In this document: one piece after another, positions 21,249 to 30,055 of the stretch
Layout: each line of letters starts with the position of its first letter
How positions within the stretch are numbered: position 1 is the first letter of the stretch
Program-made: the position numbers and the translations under genes
The notes under the pieces: generated by a model
Told to the model about the DNA's origin: nothing
The model's input: only the letters and a program-made list of their open reading frames with translations
The model's database searches: none
Assembly: GCF_000187585.1 (NCBI RefSeq)
Contig: NZ_GL732463.1
Coordinates: 330,981 to 394,980, forward strand
Length of the DNA: 64,000 bases
Direction of reading: 5' to 3'
DNA from: Streptococcus peroris ATCC 700780
Lineage (GTDB): Bacteria > Bacillota > Bacilli > Lactobacillales > Streptococcaceae

Positions 21249-21257
21249 TGATACAAT
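21249..21257 (+). promoter_or_regulatory. Extended -10 element of liaFSR
   Basis: TGATACAAT fits an extended -10, 20 nt before the liaF start. No strong -35 is seen at 17 nt. Confidence 0.5.
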
Positions 21258-21277
21258 TAAATGGAGAGGACGGATAC

Positions 21278-21976
21278 ATGCGAAAATTCCAAATTTTTCT
21301 ATTTATTGAAGCTTGTTTATTGACAGGAGCTCTGATCATGATGGTATCAGAGCATTTTTCCCGTTTTCTGCTCATTTTGCTCTTATTTTTACTCTTGATT
21401 CGATACTATACTGGTAGACAGGGAAACAATTTCATTTTAGTAGCAGTGAGCATCCTATTTTTCTTTATTATCATGCTCAATCCCTTTGTCATTCTAGCTA
21501 TTTTTGTGGCCTTGATATACAGCCTGTTCCTGCTTTATCCTATGATGAATCAGGAAAGGGAAGACACCAATCTGGTTTTTGAAGAAGTAGTGACAGTTAA
21601 GAGGGAGAAAAATCGCTGGTTTGGAAATCTCCACCACTTTTCAAGCTACCAAACTTGCCGCTTTGATGATATCAATCTTTTTCGTCTTATGGGAAAAGAC
21701 ACCATTCATCTAGAGCACGTGATTTTGAGCAATCATGATAATGTCATCATCTTGAGAAAACTGGTCGGTACGACTAGAATTATCGTACCAGTGGATGTGG
21801 AAGTCAGTCTAAGCATCAATTCTTTGTATGGAGATTTAACCTTTTTTGACCAGCCTAAGCGTGCTTTGCGTAATGAGCAATTTCATCAAGAAACCAGAGA
21901 CTATCTCAAGAGTCCAAAGAGTGTTAAGATTCTTTTGACAACGATGGTTGGAGATGTTGAGGTGGTGCGCGGATGA
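21278..21976 (+). CDS. liaF: LiaF-family regulator of the cell-envelope stress response
   Basis: A 232-residue protein with four N-terminal hydrophobic segments (about 5-90) and a soluble C-terminal domain. The family acts as the membrane inhibitor of the LiaS kinase. The C-terminal part (ILRKLVGTTRIIVPVDVEVSLSI and TTMVGDVEVVRG) is the conserved LiaF-like fold. The ATG at 21278 follows GGAGAGGA. The stop overlaps the liaS start by 4 nt (ATGA), and the order liaF-liaS-liaR is that of pneumococcal genes next to the mevalonate operon. Confidence 0.92.
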   Translation: MRKFQIFLFIEACLLTGALIMMVSEHFSRFLLILLLFLLLIRYYTGRQGNNFILVAVSILFFFIIMLNPFVILAIFVALIYSLFLLYPMMNQEREDTNLVFEEVVTVKREKNRWFGNLHHFSSYQTCRFDDINLFRLMGKDTIHLEHVILSNHDNVIILRKLVGTTRIIVPVDVEVSLSINSLYGDLTFFDQPKRALRNEQFHQETRDYLKSPKSVKILLTTMVGDVEVVRG

Positions 21977-22962
21977 AAAAGCAACCCTATATTTTAATTG
22001 GTCTCACCTCATTTCTCTTTGTCGCTTTTCTATTTCGAAGTATTTTTAAAGTCTTGGATTTAGACTGGAGCTCTCTTTTTCAGGATCTAGAAAAGACAGA
22101 AAAAGTCCTATTTCTAGCTTTGATGTTTAGTCTTGCCCTAGCTTGTTTATTAGTCCTGTTTTGGAGAATGGTTGATGAAATTTCAAGAAGAAGAATCCAA
22201 GCAAATCTCAAGTGTCTCCTAGCTGGCAAAGAGATTCAAAGTCTTGGAGATGCTGACTTAGACGCAAGTTTTAGAAATTTATCAGGTAAGCTTGGTTTGT
22301 TGACAGAAGCTATTCAAAAAGCAGACAACCAAGCCTTGGTCAAAGAAGAAGAAATTGTTGAAAAGGAGCGCAAGCGAATTGCGCGTGACTTGCATGATAC
22401 GGTTAGCCAAGAAATTTTTGCTGCTCATATGATGTTATCGGGAATCAGTCAACAAGCTTCCAAATTAGACAGAGAGAAAATGCAGACACAACTCCAAAGT
22501 GTGACTGCTATTTTGGAGACAGCTCAAAGAGACTTGCGCATTCTGCTTTTGCATTTACGACCAATTGAACTAGAACAAAAGAGTTTGGTGGAGGGGATTC
22601 AGGTACTCCTTAAAGAGCTAGAAGAAAAAAGTGAACTGAAGGTAAGCTTTAAATATCAGGTAACAGCTTTACCTAAAAAGATTGAAGAACATATTTTTCG
22701 GATTGTACAAGAATTGATTAGTAATACCCTTCGTCATGCGCAGGCCTCTTGTCTGGATGTTTACCTTTATCAAACGGAAACGGAATTGCAGTTGAAGGTT
22801 GCAGACAATGGTCGTGGTTTTCAGCTAGATAGTGGTGACGAACTGAGCTATGGTCTGCGAAATATCAAAGAACGAGTGGAAGATATGGCAGGGACCATAC
22901 AATTATTAACGGCACCCAAGCAGGGTTTGGCAGTGGATATTCGCATACCCTTGCTTGATTGA
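21973..22962 (+). CDS. liaS: Sensor histidine kinase LiaS (HK03-type)
   Basis: A 329-residue NarL-type kinase. Two membrane segments (about 6-22 and 43-66) with a very short outside loop make it an intramembrane-sensing kinase. A HAMP-like linker precedes the phospho-acceptor motif ERKRIARDLHDTVSQEI (His about 140). The ATPase domain shows VQELISNTLRHAQA (N box), ADNGRGF (G1) and LSYGLRNIKERV. It responds to lipid II-targeting agents in related bacteria through LiaF. Confidence 0.95.
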   Translation: MKKQPYILIGLTSFLFVAFLFRSIFKVLDLDWSSLFQDLEKTEKVLFLALMFSLALACLLVLFWRMVDEISRRRIQANLKCLLAGKEIQSLGDADLDASFRNLSGKLGLLTEAIQKADNQALVKEEEIVEKERKRIARDLHDTVSQEIFAAHMMLSGISQQASKLDREKMQTQLQSVTAILETAQRDLRILLLHLRPIELEQKSLVEGIQVLLKELEEKSELKVSFKYQVTALPKKIEEHIFRIVQELISNTLRHAQASCLDVYLYQTETELQLKVADNGRGFQLDSGDELSYGLRNIKERVEDMAGTIQLLTAPKQGLAVDIRIPLLD

Positions 22963-22980
22963 CTAACAAAAGGAAATAAA

Positions 22981-23613
22981 ATGAAACTATTATTGGTAGA
23001 TGACCACCAAATGGTGCGTCTGGGTTTAAAAAGTTATTTCGAACTACAGGAAGATGTTGAGGTTGTAGGAGAAGCAACAAATGGCGCGGAAGGAATTTCT
23101 ATGGCCTTGGAGCTGCGTCCTGATGTGATTGTCATGGATATTGTCATGCCTGAAGTCAATGGGATTGATGCTACACTAGCTATTCTCAAAGAATGGCCAG
23201 AGGCTAAAATTTTGATCGTAACTTCTTACCTAGACAATGAAAAAATCATGCCTGTTTTGAATGCTGGAGCTAGGGGCTATATGCTTAAAACTGCTAGCGC
23301 GGATGAATTGTTACACGCTGTTCGTAAGGTAGCAGCAGGTGAATTTGCTATTGAACAAGAGGTAAGTAAGAAAGTAGAATACAACCGCAATCACGTTGAA
23401 CTACATGAAGATTTGACTGCACGTGAACGAGATGTTCTCCAACTAATCGCTAAAGGCTATGAAAATCAGCGTATTGCTGATGAACTGTTCATCTCCCTCA
23501 AGACAGTTAAAACTCATGTTTCGAACATTCTTGCCAAGCTTCAGGTTAGTGACCGTACCCAGGCGGCTGTCTATGCCTTTCAACATCACTTGGTTAAGTC
23601 TGATGAATTTTAG
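22981..23613 (+). CDS. liaR: Response regulator LiaR (RR03-type)
   Basis: A 210-residue NarL/FixJ-type regulator. Acidic pocket residues LLVDDHQ and the phospho-acceptor Asp in VIVMDIVMPEVNG (about 54) are intact. The LuxR-type helix-turn-helix is LTARERDVLQLIAKGYENQRIADELFISLKTVKTH in the C-terminal third. AAAAGGAAATAAA precedes the ATG. It should activate envelope-stress genes. Confidence 0.96.
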   Translation: MKLLLVDDHQMVRLGLKSYFELQEDVEVVGEATNGAEGISMALELRPDVIVMDIVMPEVNGIDATLAILKEWPEAKILIVTSYLDNEKIMPVLNAGARGYMLKTASADELLHAVRKVAAGEFAIEQEVSKKVEYNRNHVELHEDLTARERDVLQLIAKGYENQRIADELFISLKTVKTHVSNILAKLQVSDRTQAAVYAFQHHLVKSDEF

Positions 23614-23660
23614 CGAAACTAGGTGGTAATTCGAGCATCACTGAAAAGCGCATCCATTAC

Positions 23661-23690
23661 TTGAAAAAAATCGCTACTATATGGTATAAT
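23661..23690 (+). promoter_or_regulatory. Promoter of tig
   Basis: TTGAAA (23661-23666) and TATAAT (23685-23690) are 18 nt apart; TGG before the -10 makes it an extended -10. Confidence 0.82.
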
Positions 23691-23725
23691 AGACTGTATT
23701 TAAAATTTTAAGGAGAAATGGCAGA

Positions 23726-25009
23726 ATGTCTGTATCATTTGAAAACAAAGAAACAAACCGTGGTGTCTTGACTTTCACAATTGCTCAAGACCAAATTAAA
23801 CCAGAATTGGATCGAGTGTTTAACTCAGTTAAGAAAACTATTAACGTTCCAGGCTTCCGTAAAGGTCACCTTCCTCGTCCTGTCTTTGACCAAAAATTTG
23901 GTGAAGAAGCTCTTTACCAAGACGCTATGAATGCACTTTTACCAAACGCTTATGAAGCAGCTGTAAAAGAGGCTGGACTTGAAGTTGTTGCACAACCAAA
24001 AATTGATGTAACATCAATGGAAAAAGGTCAAGACTGGGTTATCACTGCTGAAGTCGTTACAAAACCTGAAGTAAAATTGGGTGACTACAAAAACCTTGAA
24101 GTATCAGTTGATGTAGAAAAAGAAGTAACAGACGCTGACGTTGAAGAACGTATCGAACGTGAACGTAACAACTTGGCTGAGTTGGTTCTTAAAGAAGCTG
24201 CTGCTGAAAAAGGTGACACTGTTGTGATCGACTTTGTTGGTTCTATCGATGGTGTTGAATTTGATGGTGGAAAAGGTGACAACTTCTCTCTTGAACTTGG
24301 TTCAGGTCAATTCATCCCTGGCTTCGAAGACCAATTGGTTGGACACTCAGCTGGCGAAACAGTTGATGTTGTTGTAACATTCCCAGAAGATTATCAAGCA
24401 GAAGACCTTGCTGGTAAAGAAGCTAAATTCGTCACAACTATCCATGAAGTAAAAGCAAAAGAAGTTCCAGCTCTTGACGACGAACTTGCAAAAGATATCG
24501 ACGAAGAAGTGGAAACACTTGCTGAATTGAAAGAAAAATACCGTAAAGAGTTAGCAGAAACAAAAGCAGAAGCTTACAAAGATGCAGTTGAAAGTGCAGC
24601 TATCGATAAAGCTGTAGAAAATGCTGAAATCGTTGATCTTCCAGAAGAAATGATTCACGAAGAAGTTCACCGTTCAGTAAATGAATTCCTTGGAAACTTG
24701 CAACGTCAAGGTATCAATCCTGACATGTACTTCCAAATCACTGGAACTACTCAAGAAGATCTTCACAAACAATACGAAGCAGAAGCAGAGTCACGTACGA
24801 AGACAAATCTTGTTGTTGAAGCAGTTGCTAAAGCGGAAGGATTTGATGCTTCAGAAGAAGAAATCAAAAAAGAAATCGAACAATTGGCAACTGACTACAA
24901 CATGGAAGTTGCTCAAGTTCAAAACTTGCTCTCTACTGAAATGTTGAAACACGACATCACAGTTAAGAAGGCTGTTGAATTAATCACAAGTACTGCAACA
25001 GTGAAATAA
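23726..25009 (+). CDS. tig: Trigger factor
   Basis: Trigger factor, 427 residues, is the ribosome-bound chaperone and prolyl isomerase that meets nascent chains at the exit tunnel. The ribosome-binding signature [12 protein letters not shown] (about 43-54) lies in the N-terminal domain. The FKBP-type domain is [20 protein letters not shown] to [17 protein letters not shown] (about 163-235), and the helical C-terminal arms complete the length. AAGGAGAAATGGCAGA before the ATG is a strong site. It has its own promoter and terminator. Codon use is highly biased, as for an abundant protein. Confidence 0.98.
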   Translation: MSVSFENKETNRGVLTFTIAQDQIKPELDRVFNSVKKTINVPGFRKGHLPRPVFDQKFGEEALYQDAMNALLPNAYEAAVKEAGLEVVAQPKIDVTSMEKGQDWVITAEVVTKPEVKLGDYKNLEVSVDVEKEVTDADVEERIERERNNLAELVLKEAAAEKGDTVVIDFVGSIDGVEFDGGKGDNFSLELGSGQFIPGFEDQLVGHSAGETVDVVVTFPEDYQAEDLAGKEAKFVTTIHEVKAKEVPALDDELAKDIDEEVETLAELKEKYRKELAETKAEAYKDAVESAAIDKAVENAEIVDLPEEMIHEEVHRSVNEFLGNLQRQGINPDMYFQITGTTQEDLHKQYEAEAESRTKTNLVVEAVAKAEGFDASEEEIKKEIEQLATDYNMEVAQVQNLLSTEMLKHDITVKKAVELITSTATVK

Positions 25010-25023
25010 TCTGAACAGATTAA

Positions 25024-25050
25024 AAGCCCACCGATTCTGGTGGGCTTTCT
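25024..25050 (+). terminator. Terminator of tig
   Basis: AGCCCACC, loop GATTCT, and GGTGGGCTTTCTTG form a perfect 8-bp stem with a T-rich tail. Confidence 0.87.
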
Positions 25051-25056
25051 TGTGCT

Positions 25057-27423
25057 CTATTTTTCAAAAATCTCTTGAAGGTCTGCCTCTGTAATCCCAA
25101 TCATGGCTGGAATACTAGACCAGTTTTCTTCGGTCAGAATGTAGGGCGGTTTAGAATTAACTGACATGGAAGTTTCAGTAGTTTGCTGGCTAGTTTTTTT
25201 AGTTGCTTCCATTAGGTCACTAAAACGTTCAATCATATAGGTCTTACGAGCGGTTCCGATGTGTTGGGTTGCATAGTCAAAGGCCTGCAGTTCACCAAGT
25301 AGGATCAGTTTGCTTTTGGCACGGGTGATAGCTGTATAGATGAGGTTGCGCTCCAGCATGCGCTTGCTAGCACTGGTAATCGGAAGTATCACAACCGGGA
25401 ACTCACTACCTTGTGACTTATGGATACTCATGGCATAAGCTAAGCGAATCTTATACCATTCATTTCGAGGATAGGAAACCTCGTTTCCATCAAAATCAAT
25501 CATTATCTCATCCTGTTTGGATTCAGTGTATTTACCAGGAATGAGGTCTGTGATATAGCCTAAGTCTCCGTTAAAAACGTTGACTTCTGCATCGTTGACT
25601 AGATGAATGACCTTATCGCCTGTGCGATAATGAAACTGACTTGCTTCAAAACTAATCTGTCCTTTTTGAAGAGGATTAAGAAGTTCTTGCATGAGTTGAT
25701 TGATTGTGTCAATTCCTGCTGTACCACGATACATAGGAGCTAGAACTTGGATATCACGAGCGGGAATACCACTTCTGAGGGCAGCACTCAGGATTTTCTC
25801 AATGGTAGCAGGGATATGGTTACTAGAGATTTCAAAGTAGGAACGGTCTGCTTTTTTCTGGGTGAAATCTGCAGGCAATATTCCCTGACGAATCTGACTC
25901 GCAAGTGTGACGATGGTTGATTCTTCGCTCTGACGATAAATTCGTTCCAAGCGTGTTTGCGGAATACTTGGAATCTGGAGCAAATCAGCCAGAACTTGAC
26001 CTGGGCTAACCGATGGCAACTGATCACTATCTCCAACGATGAGTATTTTACTATTAGAGGAGATATTGGAGAAAAGTTGGTTGGCTAGCCAAGTATCCAC
26101 CATAGAGAACTCGTCTACAATGATAAAATCGGCATCAAGATAATCCTCCAAATGGCTGGTATCGTCGTCCCCAGTCATACCCAAGTGGCGGTGAATGGTT
26201 GCACTAGGCAAGCCTGTCAACTCATTCATACGACGAGCCGCGCGACCAGTTGGAGCAGCTAGGAGAATCGGTAGACTGCTTTTCTTTCTAAGGTCGAGCC
26301 CCTCTAATAGGGCATAAACACCAATAATCCCATTGATAACAGTGGTCTTACCTGTACCAGGTCCACCTGTCAGGATAAAGACCTTATTTTGGATAGCGTC
26401 GCAGATTGCCTGTTTTTGAATGGCATCGTATTGGATACCTAATTCTTCCTCAACCGTTGCGATATGATTCTGGATGATTTCTATTTCATGCTTATTGGGT
26501 TGTTCTTTTTCAAGGATGCGAATGAGGTGATTGTGAATTCCTTCTTCAGCGAAAAAGAGACTGTTGTCAAAGATTTTCGTATCAACTTGTTGGACTTTTT
26601 CTTCTTCAATGAGATTGGACAATTCTTGAGCAAGTTGACTTGGTTCCAGTTCTACAGGACGTGAGGATTCTAGTAGATTTAGAGTCTTTTCTAATAAGTC
26701 TCTAGCTTCAATATAAGTGTCCCCACTTTCCATACAAGCATTTAAAAGACTATGGATGAGACCTGCTCGGAAACGCTCAGGTGCCTGACTTTCAATGCCT
26801 AATTCTTGCGCCAATTGGTCAGCAATGGTAAAACCCAAGCCCTTGATATCTTCCACCAACTTGTAAGGATAATGTTCAACGATATCAATGGTTTCCTCTT
26901 TATAGGTATCCTGAATTTGAATAGCTAATTTATTAGGAATGCCGTAGTTGGCAAGTTTTGCCAAGACCATTTCTGTGCCGTAGTTGAGACGGAGGGTGGA
27001 AACAAAAGCCTCACGACTTTTGGAAGATAGTCCTGAAATGGTTTCGAGTTTCTCAGGGTGCTCCAGGATTTTATCAATGGTATTATCTCCGTAGAGCTCT
27101 ACAATCTTCTGAGCTGTTTTGAGACCAATCCCTTTGAAATGGCTACTGGAGAAATACTTAACCAATCCTTTACTAGTTGGCTTCGCTCTTTCGTAACGAG
27201 TGATTTGCAGTTGCTCTCCGTATTTAGAGTGTTGGACAATTCGTCCCCAGAAAGTGTATTCCTCTCCCTCTATGACATCAGCCATGGTACCTGTAACAAT
27301 GATCTCGAAATCATCAAAGTCCTCAGCATTGGTATCCTCAATATCTAAGAGGAGGATACGGTAAAAATTACTAGGGTTTTCAAAAATAATACGTTCAATC
27401 GTACCAGTGAAATAGACTTCCAT
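25057..27423 (-). CDS. recD2: RecD-like DNA helicase, RecD2 type
   Basis: A 788-residue SF1B helicase of the RecBCD-independent RecD2/YrrC family, moving 5'-3' on DNA. The N-terminal OB-like region and tandem helix-hairpin-helix segments (FKGIGLKTAQKIVELYG, DIKGLGFTIADQLAQELG) precede the motor. Walker A is GGPGTGKTTVI (about 353-363), Walker B VDEFSMVD, and motif VI AITRAKSKLILLG. The C-terminal tail beyond 720 is Ser/Thr-rich. It is the last gene of a - strand run with lepB and rnhC upstream. Confidence 0.95.
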   Translation of the reverse strand: MEVYFTGTIERIIFENPSNFYRILLLDIEDTNAEDFDDFEIIVTGTMADVIEGEEYTFWGRIVQHSKYGEQLQITRYERAKPTSKGLVKYFSSSHFKGIGLKTAQKIVELYGDNTIDKILEHPEKLETISGLSSKSREAFVSTLRLNYGTEMVLAKLANYGIPNKLAIQIQDTYKEETIDIVEHYPYKLVEDIKGLGFTIADQLAQELGIESQAPERFRAGLIHSLLNACMESGDTYIEARDLLEKTLNLLESSRPVELEPSQLAQELSNLIEEEKVQQVDTKIFDNSLFFAEEGIHNHLIRILEKEQPNKHEIEIIQNHIATVEEELGIQYDAIQKQAICDAIQNKVFILTGGPGTGKTTVINGIIGVYALLEGLDLRKKSSLPILLAAPTGRAARRMNELTGLPSATIHRHLGMTGDDDTSHLEDYLDADFIIVDEFSMVDTWLANQLFSNISSNSKILIVGDSDQLPSVSPGQVLADLLQIPSIPQTRLERIYRQSEESTIVTLASQIRQGILPADFTQKKADRSYFEISSNHIPATIEKILSAALRSGIPARDIQVLAPMYRGTAGIDTINQLMQELLNPLQKGQISFEASQFHYRTGDKVIHLVNDAEVNVFNGDLGYITDLIPGKYTESKQDEIMIDFDGNEVSYPRNEWYKIRLAYAMSIHKSQGSEFPVVILPITSASKRMLERNLIYTAITRAKSKLILLGELQAFDYATQHIGTARKTYMIERFSDLMEATKKTSQQTTETSMSVNSKPPYILTEENWSSIPAMIGITEADLQEIFEK

Positions 27424-27512
27424 ATACTTCCTTTACATTCTTGAATGAGATTATATTATTCAGAATAGAATGAGAAGAGGCTGAGATTTTTCTTCTCGGC
27501 CTCTTAGAGTTT

Positions 27513-28127
27513 TTAAACTGTTCCGATACGTTTGAATGGCCAGAAACGGAATTTAGCCTCTCCAATAATATCCTTTGCTTTAAAAGTACCAACATGTCGA
27601 CTATCACTAGATACCAGGCGGTCATCACCAAGTAGGAGGTATTGTCCCTCAGGAATAGTGAAGGTAAAGCTGGTATTATGATTAACGTCCAAGGTAAAGG
27701 CAGGGGCTTTTTCAGCAAGCTCTCTAAAATACTCGCCTTTTTTTCCATCCCAGCTATCTCCAGTATAGGTGCTTTGGAGTTTATCTTCCTTGAAACGTTT
27801 GAGATATTCTGCTAGATAAGGCTCATTCGTTTCCTGACCGTTAACATAAAGTTTATCATTGTCATAACGGATGGTATCTCCTGGCATACCGACGACTCGC
27901 TTAACGATATCCTTGTTCCCGTCGTCCTCGTGGGCAACTACGATATCAAAACGATTGATTGGAAGATGTTTGACAACAAAGAGGACTTCTCCATCGCCTA
28001 GGGTGGGGTCCATAGAATGCCCTTCTACACGGACATTACTCCAAATAAATAAACGACTAAGTCCTACAAGTGCAAGAATAAGAATGATAAATCCCCATTC
28101 TTTAAAAAATCTTTTAATGTATTTCAT
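27513..28127 (-). CDS. lepB: Signal peptidase I
   Basis: LepB, 204 residues, removes signal peptides on the outer face of the membrane. One N-terminal membrane segment (about 10-28) is followed by the catalytic Ser in VEGHSMDPTL (about Ser38) and the general-base Lys in DIVKRVVGMPGD (about 76). The C-terminal LLGDDRLVSSDSRHVG is box E. GTAAAATATG context places the ATG 3 nt after the rnhC stop codon region, so the two genes are one transcription unit. Confidence 0.97.
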   Translation of the reverse strand: MKYIKRFFKEWGFIILILALVGLSRLFIWSNVRVEGHSMDPTLGDGEVLFVVKHLPINRFDIVVAHEDDGNKDIVKRVVGMPGDTIRYDNDKLYVNGQETNEPYLAEYLKRFKEDKLQSTYTGDSWDGKKGEYFRELAEKAPAFTLDVNHNTSFTFTIPEGQYLLLGDDRLVSSDSRHVGTFKAKDIIGEAKFRFWPFKRIGTV

Positions 28128-28130
28128 ATT

Positions 28131-29012
28131 TTACCTTTCTAGCAACGTTTTTGCCTTTTCAGTGTTTTTAAAATGAAGTTTGGCGCAGAAGTTGAGCCCC
28201 TTCATTCCATATGCTTGTAAAATCTGACTGGCAACTTTATCAGAAGCTGCACCAGCACCACTTGGAAGTTGATACCCTAACTCTCGTCCTAGGTTTTCAA
28301 GATTTTCAAGGAAAAGATCACGCGCAATGATGGAACTAACAGCTACGGCCAAGTACTTACCTTCAGCTTTCTCTTCAAGTGTAACTGGATTTAAGAAGTG
28401 ATTGGCTTCATTTTTTAAGTACCTATCGTAGTTTTTAGAACTCGTAAAGGCGTCAATGACAATCTTTTCTGGCTCAACTCCTTTTTGAAGGAGTAGGAAA
28501 ATGGCCTGATTATGGAGAGCTACCTTGACAGAAACAGCATTATAACCTTCCCCAATGACTTCGTTATACTTACTTGGAGAAAGCAGTAGTGCTTGATGCT
28601 GGATTTTTTCCTTCAAAAGTGGAGCCAGTTGACGAATCTTCTGATCAGTCAGTGATTTGGAATCTCCAACTCCGAGTTTTTGCAAAAAGTGATGCTGATC
28701 AGGAGTTACAAAGGATGCCACCACAGCTAGACCACCAAAGTAGGAACCATTTCCGACTTCATCTGTCCCTATTAAAGGGATGTTTTGTCCACTTGCTACT
28801 TGTGTTACTTGATAACCAAAAAAGCTGGCATAGTTTTCAGCTGCTTCACCTTGCAAGAGAACTTTTCCAGATGTATAGATGGAAACGCTAGCTTGAGGAA
28901 GCTTAAAAAAGTAGCGAATATAAGGATTTTTACTTGGCGTGAGGGCTTGTTCATACTCTTTAACAAAAGTTTGAATTTCCTTTTCACTTGGTATTAATGT
29001 GATACTTGCCAT
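28131..29012 (-). CDS. rnhC: Ribonuclease HIII
   Basis: RNase HIII, 293 residues, cuts RNA in RNA-DNA hybrids. The N-terminal TBP-like substrate-binding domain (about 1-75) precedes the catalytic domain starting [13 protein letters not shown], the family's DEVGxG metal site. Later Asp residues are in KIVIDAFTS and [13 protein letters not shown]. It is divergent from the zapA-like gene, with an 86-nt gap. Confidence 0.96.
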   Translation of the reverse strand: MASITLIPSEKEIQTFVKEYEQALTPSKNPYIRYFFKLPQASVSIYTSGKVLLQGEAAENYASFFGYQVTQVASGQNIPLIGTDEVGNGSYFGGLAVVASFVTPDQHHFLQKLGVGDSKSLTDQKIRQLAPLLKEKIQHQALLLSPSKYNEVIGEGYNAVSVKVALHNQAIFLLLQKGVEPEKIVIDAFTSSKNYDRYLKNEANHFLNPVTLEEKAEGKYLAVAVSSIIARDLFLENLENLGRELGYQLPSGAGAASDKVASQILQAYGMKGLNFCAKLHFKNTEKAKTLLER

Positions 29013-29098
29013 AGTCTCTATTGTACCATAAAAGCAGCAAAATTGGAAAAAACTGACAAATTTAGTGAAATTTGGTATAATATCGTGAGGTGAATTTT

Positions 29099-29401
29099 AT
29101 GGCAAATTTAAATCGATTCAAGTTTACATTTGGGAAAAAAACATTGACCCTAACAACTGAGCATGACAATCTTTTCATGGAGGAGATTGCTAAAGTTGCA
29201 ACGGAAAAATATGAAGCAATCAAGGAACAAATGCCTGGAGCAGATGATGAGACAGTAGCTATACTCTTAGCTGTTAACTGCTTATCAACCCAGCTCAGCC
29301 GTGAGATTGAGTTTGATGATAAGGAGCAAGAATTAGAATCGCTCCGTTATAAAGTAGTTGCGGCTAAACAAGAACAGAGTAAAATTGAGGACTCCTTATG
29401 A
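29099..29401 (+). CDS. zapA: ZapA-like cell division protein
   Basis: A 100-residue protein with a beta-rich head (NRFKFTFGKKTLTLTTEHD) and a C-terminal coiled coil from about residue 65. Members of the family cross-link FtsZ filaments. The ATG at 29099 follows GTGAGGTG; an ATG 9 nt upstream is within the ribosome-binding region and is less likely. It overlaps the next gene by 4 nt (ATGA). The order rnhC / zapA-cvpA-mutS2 is conserved in Firmicutes. Confidence 0.9.
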   Translation: MANLNRFKFTFGKKTLTLTTEHDNLFMEEIAKVATEKYEAIKEQMPGADDETVAILLAVNCLSTQLSREIEFDDKEQELESLRYKVVAAKQEQSKIEDSL

Positions 29402-29946
29402 TTTCCTTCCTACTCTTGTTAATTCTTGCTTGGAGTTTTTATATTGGCTACCTCAGAGGAATTATTTTGCAAGCATATTATCTTGTAGCAACGATTATTT
29501 CCGCTTATTTTGCAAGTAAATTTTACCTATCTTTAGGGCAAAAATTCAATTTATTAATCCCTTATGCAAATCCTCAGGAAGGACAGGGAACGTTCTTTTT
29601 CCCATCCGATCAACTCTTCCAATTGGATAAGGTCTTTTATGCAGGTATCGGATTTCTCGTAGCTTTTACAGCTTTTTACTGTATTGGTCGCTTACTTGGA
29701 CTTTTTATTAACTTAGCGCCAACTAAGATAGTTGACGGGAAATACTACCGTATCGGGGCAGGTGTGATATCAGTTGGAGTGACTTTATTTGTCCTCCAGA
29801 TGATGTTAACGATTCTTGCTACTGTACCACTACAAATTGTTCAAAATTCACTTGAAAATAGCTTTGTAGCTAGACACATTATTCAAAGTATTCCGATCAC
29901 TACAAATGTGATTAAACAGCTTTGGGTAACCAAATTAATCGGTTAA
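29398..29946 (+). CDS. CvpA-family membrane protein
   Basis: A 182-residue protein with four hydrophobic segments, the first at the N-terminus (FLLLLILAWSFYIGYLRG, with the family's G-x-x-R/K-G element). The CvpA family was named for colicin V production, but the role in streptococci is not established. It is translationally coupled to the zapA-like gene and lies 109 nt before mutS2. Confidence 0.88.
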   Translation: MISFLLLLILAWSFYIGYLRGIILQAYYLVATIISAYFASKFYLSLGQKFNLLIPYANPQEGQGTFFFPSDQLFQLDKVFYAGIGFLVAFTAFYCIGRLLGLFINLAPTKIVDGKYYRIGAGVISVGVTLFVLQMMLTILATVPLQIVQNSLENSFVARHIIQSIPITTNVIKQLWVTKLIG

Positions 29947-30055
29947 AAAGGGCGGGAACTATTCCTAGCCTTTTGTTTACAATTTCGAAAAGTAAGAGAT
30001 TGATTTAAAGAGTTGAAAATAAGAAAAGCCATAACTTTTTTACTAAGGAAATAAG

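Noticed and set aside
28574..28891. 105-codon frame antisense to rnhC
   Set aside because: Opposite to a well-supported RNase HIII gene and without domain or start signals.
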